From contig JAQPZY010001561.1 of NCBI GenBank assembly GCA_029931535.1, positions 3,396,001 through 3,460,000 on the forward strand: a stretch of 64,000 nucleotides of DNA, written 5' to 3'. Position 1 is the first letter of the stretch. Each line of letters starts with the position of its first letter. The notes below the pieces were generated by a model that did no database searches, was not told the DNA's origin, and saw only the letters and a program-made list of their open reading frames with translations. Source of the stretch: Margaritifera margaritifera (lineage: Eukaryota > Mollusca > Bivalvia > Unionida > Margaritiferidae). The position numbers were made by a program, and so were the translations under genes. Of this stretch, positions 21,650-32,311 are shown piece after piece.

Positions 21650-22915
21650 TTACCAATTCCGGCATAGCACGAAAAATAGGAATAGTCAATAGTGCACTGT
21701 ATCAACGACGAACAAAATGTTTTTCTAGTTTTCAGTGACAGACATTAAATTTGTCTATATGGAGACCTAATTATTTAATACACTTTTGATAAATGATTGT
21801 GGGTCGATTACAGGTTATTGTGAATTCTCAATTTTGTAAACAAATTTTTTTTAAAAACAATTTTCGCTTTGATCCAATTAGGATGCATTTTCTCTTACCC
21901 AAATTTAACGATAGTCCGTGAGCCAGTTTTTCCCCGATCATTTTTGAAATAGAATCAGGATGCTGGTGTGAACACACGATAGCATTGTCATCTGGTGTGA
22001 AAACATGGTAGCACTGTCATATGGTGTGAAAACACGATAACACTGTCATCTGGTGTGAAAACACGATAGCACTGTCATCTGGTGTGAAAACACGATAGCA
22101 CTGTCATCTGCATATAATCAAAGCTTGCATCCAGAGCAAGCTACGATATAATTCAAATTTCACAAAAAAGAAGAGGTCATAAAATACTACCCTAGTGTAC
22201 ACCACATGATATTGTTACTCTATATTACATGTTGTCAACATTGACAATTTATTGTCTAGTTTTAGATATGATTCAAACCGTTCAATGGACGTAACTCCGA
22301 ATGATAACAATGTTTTACACAATATATCCTGATTTTATGTGTCGAAAGCTTTTTGTAAGCAAGCATGATCATTCCAGTGTAGAAATGTATCAGGCATGCA
22401 TTATTAGAGTACATTCTACTAAAACACAATTGTAATTCATCAAGTAAGTTATTCCTAGTTTCAAAATTATCATGTTGAACATAGACTGCTAATAACAGGC
22501 CTGTAATTACTTGCATCAACCGTACTGTCTTTTTTGTAAAAAGGCCTAACCAGTTAATCAGGCACACTACCTCAGGCGGGATAACAATACAAGTAATTGG
22601 AATTATCAGAACACTTGCACCATCTTTGATAAACCTTGATGGGATATTGTCAAGGCCTGTATTTTTACATGGATTAATGTTACTAAATCCTTTGTAAATA
22701 CAATCCTCATTTACAGCTTGAAGTTGGAGTATAGTATTATTTCTTACCCTGTGAAATTTTTTTTTTAAATGTTGATCGTGAAGACGTTATTCAAATGTTT
22801 TGCATTACTACGGGATTGTGGCAGTTATTACCATCATTATTCAATACAATATTAGAATTGACCTTCTTGAAATTTCGCTGTAAGCCCCAACCACGCTCAC
22901 TTATATAAGAAACCT
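21650..22915 (-). pseudogene. LINE reverse transcriptase fragment, CR1-like, inactivated
   Basis: On the minus strand from 22915 down: CKNTGLDNIPSRFIKDGA (before the polymerase), SNYRPV (22494-22511), QKAFDT (AFDT codons at 22338-22349, catalytic motif), ILCKTLLSFGVTSIE, LYADDSAIVFSH (YADD codons at 22103-22114, catalytic motif), then the 29-bp array. After that come LAHGLSLNLGKRKCILIGSK and YLGLHIDKF-like codons (near 21760-21930), and finally an IQCTIDYSYFSCYAGIGKSL-like stretch to about 21650. The motif order is that of CR1-type non-LTR reverse transcriptases. Many stops and frameshifts are present, so it is an old remnant. It meets the plus-strand LINE fragment tail to tail at about 21640. 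Confidence 0.9.
21963..22108. repeat. 29-bp minisatellite, 5 copies, amplified from LINE YADD motif region
   Basis: Units read TGGTGTGAAAACACGATAGC plus ACTGTCATC. The minus strand of the unit reads DDSAIVFSH in one frame. The high-coordinate edge continues directly into LYA, completing the YADD catalytic motif of the host LINE. The low-coordinate edge resumes LINE sequence. The array therefore arose within the reverse transcriptase sequence. Confidence 0.93.
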
Positions 22916-22967
22916 TTTCATACTGTATCAAAATATATTACATTTTACAGACTTATTACACAAATCA

Positions 22968-23105
22968 ATCGAAAAGAAAGGCATTCTCAAAATTTGATTA
23001 CAACCATAGCAGTAGTTTCGGGGATATTCGATCGAAAAGAAAGGCTTATGGGATATTTCGGCTCAAAATTTGAGTACAACCAGAGCAGTAGTTTCTGGAA
23101 TATTT
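22968..23105. repeat. ~70-bp direct duplication
   Basis: Two diverged copies, each with TCGAAAAGAAAGGC, CTCAAAATTTGA, TACAACCA and GCAGTAGTTTC, lie just left of the 30-bp array. Confidence 0.8.
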
Positions 23106-23176
23106 TGGTCCAAAGTGACAAAATATTTCCTATATATTTTAGTCAAGCTTGTGAGAACATTTCCCACTTTTTGACT

Positions 23177-23680
23177 CACAATGTGTTTCATGATAGTAAG
23201 TACTAACACAATGTGTATCATGATAGTAAGTACTAACACACTGTGTATCATGATAGTAAATACTAACACAATGTGTATCATGATAGTAAGTACTAACACA
23301 ATGTGTATCATGATAGTAAATACCAACACAATGTGTATCACGATAGTAAGTACTAACACAATGTGTATCATGATAGTAAATGCCAACACAATGTGTATCA
23401 TGATAGTAAGTACCAACACAATGTGTATCATGATAGTAAGTACTAACACAATGTGTATCATGATAGTAAATACTAACACAATGTGTATCATGATAGTAAG
23501 TACTAACACAATGTGTATCATGATAGTAAGTACTAACACAATGTGTATCATGATAGTAAGTACTAACACAATGTGTATCATGATAGTCAGTACCAACACA
23601 ATGTGTATCATGATAGTAAGTACCAACACAATGTGTATATCATGATAGTAAATACTAACACAATGTGTATCATGAAGTAA
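23177..23680. repeat. 30-bp minisatellite, about 17 copies
   Basis: Units of ATCATGATAGTAAGTACTAA plus CACAATGTGT. Because 30 is a multiple of 3, long frames appear on both strands (224 codons -, 154 codons +) made of ten-residue repeats. I read these as artefacts of periodicity. Confidence 0.97.
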
Positions 23681-23689
23681 GTAAATGCT

Positions 23690-24600
23690 TATGAATGAAT
23701 AATGACTTGTAGAGAATAAATACCATGCAACAGCCATAACGTTAAAAGTATGAATGAACCATGACTTGTAGAAAATAAATACCCAGCAAAGTCATAACGT
23801 TAAAGGTATGAATGAACCATGACTTGTAGAGAATAAATATTCTGCAACAGCCATAGCGTTGAAAATATGAATGAACCATGACTTGTAGAGAATAAATACC
23901 ATGCAACATCCATAATGTTAAAAGTATGAATGAACCATGACTTGTAGAGAATACATATTCTGCAACAGGCATAACGTTGAAAATATGAATGAACCATGAC
24001 TTGTAGAGAATAAATACCCATGTAACAGCCATAACGTTAAAAGTACGAATGAACCATGACTTGTAGAGAATACATATTCTGCAACAGGCATAACGTTGAA
24101 AATATGAATGAACCATGACTAGTAGAGAATAAATACCCATGTAACAGCCATAACGTTAAAAGTACGAATGAACCATGTCTTGTTGAGTATAAATACCATG
24201 TAACAGCCATAACGTTAAAAGTATGAATGAACCATTACTTGTAGAGAATAAATACCCAGCACAAGCCATAACGTTAAAAGTATGAATGAACCATGACTTG
24301 TAGAGAATAAATATTCTTCAACAGCCATAACGTTGAAAATATGAATGAACCATGACTTGTGGAGAATAAATACCCAGCACAAGTCATAATGATAAAAGTA
24401 TGAATGAACCATGACTTGTAGAGAATAGATACCCAGCAAAACTCATAACGTTAATAGTATGAATGAACCATGACTTGTAGAGAATAAATATTCTGCAACA
24501 GCCATAACGTTGCAAATATGAATGAACCATGACTTTTAGTGAATATAAATACCATGTAACGGCCATAACGTTAAAAGTATGAATGAACCATGACTTGTAG
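23690..24600. repeat. 59-bp minisatellite, about 15 copies, with alternating variants
   Basis: Units contain GAATGAACCATGACTTGTAG, AGAATAAATA, and either ATTCTGCAACAG with GTTGAAAATAT or ACCCAGCA/ACCATG with GTTAAAAGTAT. The two variant types alternate through much of the array, suggesting a dimeric (about 118-bp) higher-order unit. Unit length is 58-60. Confidence 0.93.
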
Positions 24601-24749
24601 CATCCTTATGCAATGGGAAGCCAAATCATTGCGTATAAAATAGGATAAATAAGAAAAAGACGAAGTGGAAAGAAAACTATGCAGCAAAAAATTTGGATCG
24701 CTACACTGCCCTGTGAGAGGTGACTAAGTTTAAATTAAGTCAATAACAA

Positions 24750-25252
24750 AAACAAAGCATGACAGTTCAAAACATGAAGTTAACCAATTAGTTATTAATG
24801 TAAACAAAGCATGCCAGTTCAAACCTTTAAGGTAACCGACTAGTTAATAATGAAAACATAACATGCCAGTTCACACTGTTAAGGCAACTGACAAGATAAT
24901 AATGAAAACAAAGCATGCCAGTTCAAACCTTTAAGGTAACTGACCAGTTAAGAATGAAAACAAAGCATTCCAGTTCAAACCTTCAAGGTAACCGACTAGT
25001 TAATAATGAAAACATAACATGCCAGTTCACACTGTTAAGGCAACTGACAAGATAATAATGAAAACAAAACATGCCAGTTCACACCTTTAAGGTAACAAAC
25101 TAGTTAATAAGGAAAACAAAGCAGGCCAGTTCACACCTTTAAGGTAACCAACTAGTTAATAAGGAAAACAAAGCAGGCCAGTTCACACTTTTAAGGTAAC
25201 AACTAGTTAATAAGGAAAACAAAGCAGGCCAGTTCACACTTTTAAGGTAGCT
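24750..25252. repeat. 52-bp minisatellite, about 10 copies
   Basis: Units contain AACAAAGCATGCCAGTTCA, CCTTTAAGGTAAC and GACTAGTTAATAATGAA. Later units change to GGAAAACAAAGCAGGCC. Confidence 0.93.
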
Positions 25253-26470
25253 GAGGATAAGAGTTATATCAGGCCGCGAATAATCTTGTAAGATCAGTTT
25301 AGTTTATATAAGCCTAGAGTCATTTGTGACGTCATGTATATTATGATATCATAATCCCGATGATGGCAAGACTTCGACAGGAAATACAATCAAATGTATT
25401 TGCGTGATGTACAGAAACCGCAAGTGTGTGTGTGTGTGTTTGTTTGTTTGTTGGGGGAATTTTATGCCGTTTTTCCGCCAGACTGATATCTGCAAATTAT
25501 CTATAAAGACACCATCTGTGATCTCTTACGACAAAATCTTAATACTGATTCAGACGACGTGCGTGAAAAAGCCCCTTCCTTATTTCAACTAGTCCCAACA
25601 AAACGTTCAAGCTTTGAAATTCAGTATATGACCGATAGTTCACTAGTGACTTATTCTGAGTAATTCACCAGGTATAATAATGAGAAAGAAAAGTTAGACA
25701 TTATCGAGTAGATTGACCTTACGTAAGTAATAAAAATAACTCCTTGTGCATCGTACTAGCTCAGAAAAAGGCTTTCAGAGAATACAATTTACGATGAGTT
25801 AAGTAGATACGAGAAAGATCAAAAAAAGTGTGGTTCGCTGTCCTTATCTAATTCTAACAAACATCATTCAATAATATCACTTTCAAACCTTTGGATAAAA
25901 CAAACCCCCGTATAAAGTTGAATAAATGAACACGAGATAATTTAAATAAAACGATGACCTGCCTCATTTCCTCATGACTCGCAATAGTAAACTTTCATTT
26001 TCTTGTATAGAGTTTTATGTTTCCTCAATCCTCTGAATTAATCGTGGAAGCTCTTAAGGCTGTTTGTCTAGAAGATATGTAAATGAATAGAACTTAATAA
26101 GCAGGAAGGGTAGCAGTAACAACACAGTAGCTACTGTAAAATTACAATGTTGCATTGCATTTTCATTTGTTGTGGCAAACATATTTATGGCCTTTAAATC
26201 CGCTTAAATACCATATTTAGTAAATAGTTTAGATTGAGCCCATGTAATCTCTCTGGCGCAGGGAATGAGGACTCTTGTACTTAATTGATTGTATACCCCG
26301 ACAGTTGTATGCGGATAACATGGGAAACATTACGGGGAAAAAGAAACAAGAAACAACAATATAAATTGTAGCTATATGTTATCCGACACCCTGTCTGTCT
26401 CACTGTTTTGCAAAATGCCTTGATTTTTAATCTATGATTATAAAATAATTGTAGTGTATTTTAAAGTCCC
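25253..26470. other. No gene seen
   Basis: AT-rich sequence with a short (GT)n/(TTTG) tract at about 25422-25452. The 62-codon frame at 25404-25592 starts in that tract and is not supported. Confidence 0.5.
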
Positions 26471-27203
26471 TGCCAGTACAAATGATTGTTGTATGGGAAA
26501 ATTTAAGTATCAGCCGATGCAAATGCGTGTTGCATGGGCATATTTAAGTACCAGCCGGTGCAAATGCGTGTTGCATGGGCAGATGTAAGTACCAGCCAGT
26601 GCAAATGCGTGTTGCATGGGCAGATTTAAGTACCAGCCGGTGCAAATGCGTGTTGCATGGGCAGATGTAAGTACCAGCCGGTGCAAATGCGTGTTGCATG
26701 GGAAGATTGAGTTATCAGCCGGTGCAAATGCGTGTTGCATGGGCAGATTTAAGTATCAGCCGGTGCAAATGCGTGTTGCATGGGCAGATGTAAGTACCAG
26801 CCGGTGCAAATGCGTGTTGCATGGGCAGATGTAAGTACCAGTTGGTACAAATGCGTGTTGCATGGGAAGATTTAAGTATCAGCCGGTGCAAATGGGTGTT
26901 GCATGGGCAGATGTAAGTACCAGCCGGTGCAAATGCGTGTTGCATGGGCAGATTTAAGTACTAGCCGGTGCAAATGCGTGTTGCATGGGCAGATTTAAGT
27001 ACTAGCCGGTGCAAATGCGTGTTGCATGGGCAGATTTAAGTACCAGCCGGTGCAAATGCGTGTTGCATGGGAAGATGTAAGTACCAACCGGTGCAAATGC
27101 GTGTTGCATGGGCAGATGTAAGTACCAGCCGGTGCAAATGCGTGTTGCATGGGAAGATTTAAGTATCAACCGATGCAAATGCGTGTTGCATGGGCAGATT
27201 TAA
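26471..27203. repeat. 41-bp minisatellite, about 18 copies
   Basis: Units contain AGATTTAAGTACCAGCCGG, TGCAAATGCGTG and TTGCATGGGC. GTAAG/TTAAG and GCAG/GAAG variants are mixed. Confidence 0.95.
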
Positions 27204-27402
27204 AACTTTGTTTGCTGATCATTTAGTTATTGGTCTTATTAGTGTCCATAACACTTACATATTATCTTGTGTCTTCGTCATTGATGTTTTTATAAAACTT
27301 TCTCACTGAGCATACAACTTAGGTATCAGAATGACCGGCCAGTATTTAGTAAACTTAAGCTCTATGAATATTTTCAAAACTTGTATGCAAAGTAGAGTGC
27401 AG

Positions 27403-27958
27403 ATTAATGAGTACTACTAGTATATGTTGGCTAGGTAAGCAGGAAGTCATTAATGTGTACTACTAGTATATATTGACTAGATAAGCAGGAAGTCATGAAC
27501 GTGTACTACTAGTATATGTTTGTTAGGTAAGCAGGAAGTCATTAATGTGTACTACTAGTATGTGTTGACTAGATAAGCAGGAAGTCATTAATGTGTATTA
27601 CTACTATAAGTTGGTTAGGTAAACAGGAAGTCATTAATGTGTACTACTAGTATATGTTGGCTAGGTGAGCAGGCAGTCATTAATGTGTACTACTAGTATA
27701 TGTTCGCTAGGTAAGCAGGAAGTCATTAATGTCTACTACTAGTAATTGTTGGCTAGGTAAGATGGAAGTCATTAATGTGTACTACTAATATATGTTTGCT
27801 AGATAAGCAGGAAGTCATTAATGTGTATTACTACTATTTGTTGGCTAGATAAGCAGGAAGTCACTAATGTGTATTACTACTTTATGTTGGTTAGGTAAGC
27901 AGGAGGTCATTGATGTGTACTACTAGTATATGTTGGCTACGTAAGCAAGAAGTCATTA
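27403..27958. repeat. 46-bp minisatellite, 12 copies
   Basis: Units contain TAATGTGTACTACTAGTATA, TGTTGGCTAGGTAAGCAGGA and AGTCAT, with several single-base variants. Confidence 0.94.
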
Positions 27959-28123
27959 TTTGAAACTCTTAAGAGTCTTACTTGTTCTGTAACTTAAAAA
28001 AGTCATACGTACAGTTTGCTACCGTTACCATATTCCCCCGTGTTTTGTTTTTGGATGATTGTAATGGCACCAACAATATATACTCACAATCCAAGCTGTG
28101 CTATCTTTGACTAGGGCATAGTC

Positions 28124-28330
28124 GAGGGGCACCATAATTGTAGAGAGATACTGACGGGGGCGGAGGCGAGGGACACCATAATTATAGATAGATACTGACG
28201 GGGGCGGAGCCGAGGGGCACCATAATTATAGATAGATACTGACGGGGGCGGAGGCGAGGGGCACCATAATTATAGATAGATACAGACGGGGGCGGAGGCG
28301 AGGGGCACAAAATTTTAGATAGATAATGAA
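28124..28330. repeat. 44-bp G-rich minisatellite, about 4.7 copies
   Basis: Units contain GAGGGGCACCATAATTATAG, ATAGATACTGAC and GGGGGCGGAGGC. The run GGGGGCGGAGGCGAGGGG at each unit junction has four G clusters and could form a G-quadruplex-type fold (inference). Confidence 0.93.
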
Positions 28331-28430
28331 CGAACGAGGATACAAGTCCGTGCATGTGTTTAACCCATATTGGCGATGCAATTAGTATTTTACCTAAGTA
28401 GTCCTCCAGAAAAATCTTAAATTGCCATTA

Positions 28431-28512
28431 TTCAAGCTACTCGACGGAATACAAAATTCAAGCTACACGATGGAATACAAAATTGAAGCAACTGGATGAA
28501 ATGCAAAATCAG
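28431..28512. repeat. 26-bp repeat, 3 copies
   Basis: Three diverged copies of ATTCAAGCTACTCGACGGAA plus TACAAA. Confidence 0.85.
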
Positions 28513-29283
28513 CCAATTCGAACTTTACCACAAGCAGAATACGTTTTCTTTGGTTACGAAAATAAGTTATTGTGCTTATATTGAAACAAACACGTTCGGA
28601 ATTTATTTTATTCGTTTAAACAGTTTTTTTACAACAATAATGTTAAGCATCTTTCTGTGAAAGTATTTCAAATGCTTTTCTTTTTTATTTCTGTAGTTTG
28701 CCAAAGATTTAACATTAAAAGTATACTATTAGTTATGACGCACTTGCAACTTGTTTAAAAATGTAATATATAATTAGCTGTATATAGTTAATTTATAATG
28801 CTCAAGTTTTAATCTTATGAAGATAGTTCTATATTACATTATTTACAAATATATCGTGGACAATTGTATTATCAATAATTATGGGCTTTATAATAGTATT
28901 CCAAACAAAAAAAATAAAAAATAAATAAAATAAAATGTTTGTCAAATTCTGCTATCTTGTTAATATATAAAAACGTGTGGATATGACTAAAACAGGATAT
29001 AAATCTGCACACGCAATGGGATTCTTAGATTGTCGGACCAAGAAATGGCATTTATCTTTCAGTGATCATATGCGTTATGTCAAGCTTTCTTATTTACGTT
29101 TCAAGAGCGATATTTTATGGAATTTATAATATACAGTTATATTTTGTATTTTATTAGTCTTGGAACCAGTACTGAAATAATTTTTAGATTACTAGTGGGA
29201 CTTTGAATATATATGAGCACACTGATTCCAGGCAGCTTTAAACATTAAATTGATTTGTAAGCGGAAAGGTAGTACAGAGGCAT
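28513..29283. other. No gene seen; very AT-rich
   Basis: Contains an A-rich low-complexity run near 28906-28935. No array, terminus or domain recognised. Confidence 0.5.
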
Positions 29284-29344
29284 GGCCACAAAGCCTAAGG
29301 ACCTTTAAACCCCCACAAAGCCTAAGGACCTTTAAACCCCCACA
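29284..29344. repeat. 27-bp direct duplication
   Basis: Two near-identical copies of CCACAAAGCCTAAGGACCTT plus TAAACCC. Confidence 0.9.
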
Positions 29345-29757
29345 TCTCTGTAGGGAATTTGAAAATCAAGGCAACATGAAGGCTGACCCTGCTACCAGGA
29401 GTCATTAGGGCCATTTACCATGGTATGCCACATTAGCTGAACCAGTAAATATCAGTTCAAATAACGATCGAAAGCTACAGTGGACTGCTGGCTTGACAAA
29501 TATATTCTATCCTGTGAGCTTTTGCTTATAGTTCATAGTTGATATAGTTCAGATTTTCCGTTGAACAAATGCTATGCATTTAGACGGCATTATGTATCAC
29601 TACACTTGACTTTATGTGATCAGTCACTGTCTAACTGTAATCGCCAAGTTTGTAAATGATGGTTATCATTGATTTGTATTGCTTATAAGCCAGCTGGCTC
29701 TTCGCAAAACAATTTAGGCAATACAAAATAAAGAATAATAAACAGTGGTTGGCTATG
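29345..29757. other. No gene seen
   Basis: No array, transposon terminus or coding domain recognised between the 27-bp duplication and the CA tract. Confidence 0.45.

Positions 29758-29821
<64 letters not shown>
29758..29821. repeat. (CA)n microsatellite
   Basis: CA tract of about 63 bases. The Val-Cys-rich minus-strand frames crossing it are artefacts. Confidence 0.97.
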
Positions 29822-29822
<1 letters not shown>

Positions 29823-29900
29823 CCATTCTTTCCTTTCTCTGTAACAACATGAATATAATAGTACACAATACTGAATGACAATACAATGATATATCTGTGA

Positions 29901-30384
29901 GTCTGGAGGAATGATAGCATCCACCTGAAAACAAAGCTTTGACTGTTCAACTCCAACGTCAAATCAGTGCTGATCTATGGGGCAGAGACCTGGAGACGCA
30001 CAAAGAACTTGGAACATAAGCTGCAGATCTTCGTCAATACTTCTCTCCGACAGATCCTGCACATCAGATGGCCAGACCGAATCAACAACCAGGAGTTATG
30101 ATTGAGAACACAAATATAAACCCGTATCTGACACCATTAAAGAGCGCAAGTGGAGATGGATTGGACATAACATGCGGAGAGACCAGTCCAACATCGCTCG
30201 CCATGCCCTGGATTGGAACCCATAAGGCAAATACAAAAGAGGACGACCTATCATGACTTGGTGAAGAACCTTGGACACCGAGCTTAAGACTTTCCTCATG
30301 TCCTGGAGAGAGGCAAAACAGATAGCCCAAGACCGTGACAAATGGAGAGCTGCAGTGAAGGCCCTATGTTCCAGAGGGAACGAA
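29901..30384 (+). pseudogene. Non-LTR retrotransposon C-terminal fragment
   Basis: Plus-strand codons read VWRNDSIHLKTKL, LFNSNVKSVLIYGAETWRR, LQIFVNTSLRQILHIRWPD, then after a frame change KERKWRWIGHNMRRDQSN, ARHALDWNP, KYKRGRPIMTW, WREAKQIAQDRDKWRAAVKA and LCSRGNEE. This chain (YG-ETW, then RW-PD, KW-WIGH, RGRP, DR-WR, LCS) is the conserved C-terminal region of LINE endonuclease/reverse transcriptase proteins, common in lophotrochozoans. The clade (I/Nimb-like or RTE-like) cannot be fixed by eye. At least four stops and a frameshift are present. A short TA tract (30391-30410) follows the end of the reading frame and may be the element's tail. Confidence 0.87.
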
Positions 30385-30410
30385 GAGGAATATATATATA
30401 TATATATATA

Positions 30411-31067
30411 AATGAACTAAACAAAATGGCACAAAAATGGCATGCATAATTATATTTGGTAAAACTTGTAATTATACAACAAATGAAGAAAATTACGAAA
30501 AATAAGCACAAATCATAATTATTACTTAAAATGTTTTATAGTAAAATGAATAAATAAATATACAGACGTATATTTTTGATTTTAGTGTTTTTTTGTGGAA
30601 ATACATTAAAAGAATATATTTTATGTTGGGCGGGGGTGAGTGTTTGAAATGGAAAATTCATTAAAATACTATGAAGTTTTAAAAATCTGAATACACCATT
30701 ACTCACATTTTTTACTATGTTATGATTATGACAGGAAAGTAAATCAATACATTTCATCATGTTTGGTCTCCTGCAGTAATAATTTAATATATTTATGTGT
30801 ATATATTTCTCATAACGCTTGTATTTTTTAGAAAAAAGATTAATATTCAATAAGATCGCTAAGTCTACATGTTCTGTGGCATAAGGTACAACTTGCGACC
30901 TAGCCATCTTACAGTTTCTTCATGAAGTCTGTAAGATAATATTTTTAGTTGCGTGATCTGAAGCTATTCTGAATTTCTTGCTAGTAAATATTAAAATAAA
31001 AAGACATTCTTTAAATAAGATACTGTCTGCAAAATGCTTGTAAACCCTAGCATTATTAGATGTTTCC
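30411..31067. other. No gene seen
   Basis: Very AT-rich. The 123-codon minus frame at 30536-30907 is Ile/Leu/Lys-rich and has no recognisable motif, so I do not call it. Confidence 0.45.
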
Positions 31068-31485
31068 AACCTAGCATGCCAGTCTTGCCAGCCTAATATG
31101 CCAGTCTTGCAACCTAGTATGCCAGTCTTGTCAGTCTAGCATGTCAGTCTTGCCAGTGTAGCCTGTCAGTCTTGGCAACCTAGCATGTCAGTCTTGCCAA
31201 CTTAGCATGCCAGTCTTGCCAACCTAGTATGCCAGTCTTGCCAGCCTAGCATGTCAGTCTTGCCAATCTAGCATGTTAGTCTTGCCAATCTAGCCTGTCA
31301 GTCTTGCCAATCTAGCATGTCAGTCCTGCCAATCTAGCATGTCAGTCTTGCCAACCTAGCATGCCAGTCTTGGAAATAGAGCATGTCAGCCTTGCCAACC
31401 TAGCATGCCAGTCTTGGAAAATAGAGCATGTCAGCCTTGCCAACCTAGCATGGCAGTCTTGTTAATCTAGCATACCAGTCTTGCC
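31068..31485. repeat. 22-bp minisatellite, about 19 copies
   Basis: Units of CTAGCATGCCAGTCTTGCCA plus two bases, with frequent GTCAG/GCCAG and AACC/AATC variants. Two units near 31375 and 31425 carry an inserted GGAAATAGAG. Confidence 0.94.
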
Positions 31486-31990
31486 TAAAATTGCCTAACA
31501 AATATTGCTTAAATGTACATAGAGATCTACCGATGTTACCAAGACCTTATTGTAGCCGTGCATCTTCAAAGGCGACGAATTCTAACAAGTGTTTAACATT
31601 TGTGACGCGAGATATTTCGTAAGGATCTACGATGCAATTTTCGCATAAAATATATTATTACTATAAAGATTCGGGAAGTCGAAGTACTAATATTTTTATT
31701 ACAAGAAAAGAGCCATGAACGGTTTAAACGCATCTTAAATATAAGAGAATTAAATACAAAGTAATCATGTTTGTTTCTTCTCGTTGACTATCAATAGTTT
31801 AAAGTATTTATTTTTCAAGCACTGTCCCTCGTTTGTTTTCATCGTTAATTTTTCTACAAGTTCATTGTAAGATTAGACTGGAACATATCAGACTCCTATG
31901 TGTATCATAATATTATGCAGGCCGTCCTAACACTGGGCGCTCAAAAGTATGACTGCTATTGAAGTTACTAGTGGTTGTAGTCTACATGAG
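31486..31990. other. No gene seen
   Basis: AT-rich sequence between two arrays. Confidence 0.5.
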
Positions 31991-32311
31991 GAATTAGAGG
32001 TAGAGGAAATAAACAGGCTTCTGGCTACATGTATAATTGCTACCTTTCACTAAACCAATTCCACTGATAACTGACTGAGCTTGGATTTAAGTCGTGTTGG
32101 GAAATTATAGGTAGAGCAAATAAACAGGCTTCTGGCTACATGTATAATTGCTACCTTTCACGAAACCGATTCCACTGATAACTGACTGAGCTTGGATTTA
32201 AGTCGTGTTGGGGAATTAGAGGTAGAGAAATAAACATGATCTGGCTACATGTTAAATTGCTATCTTTCACAAAACCAATCCCACTGATAACTCACTGAGC
32301 TTGAATTTAAG
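31991..32311. repeat. 111-bp tandem repeat, about 3 copies
   Basis: Copies start at 31991, 32102 and 32213. Shared blocks are AATAAACAGGCTTCTGGCTA, TTGCTACCTTTCAC and CCACTGATAACTGACTGAGC. The third copy is more diverged and slightly short. Confidence 0.93.

Noticed and set aside
23063..23737. 224-codon minus-strand open frame (and 154-codon plus-strand frame) over the 30-bp array
   Set aside because: The unit is a multiple of 3, so any unit lacking stops gives long frames on both strands. The product is a ten-residue repeat with no independent evidence of translation.
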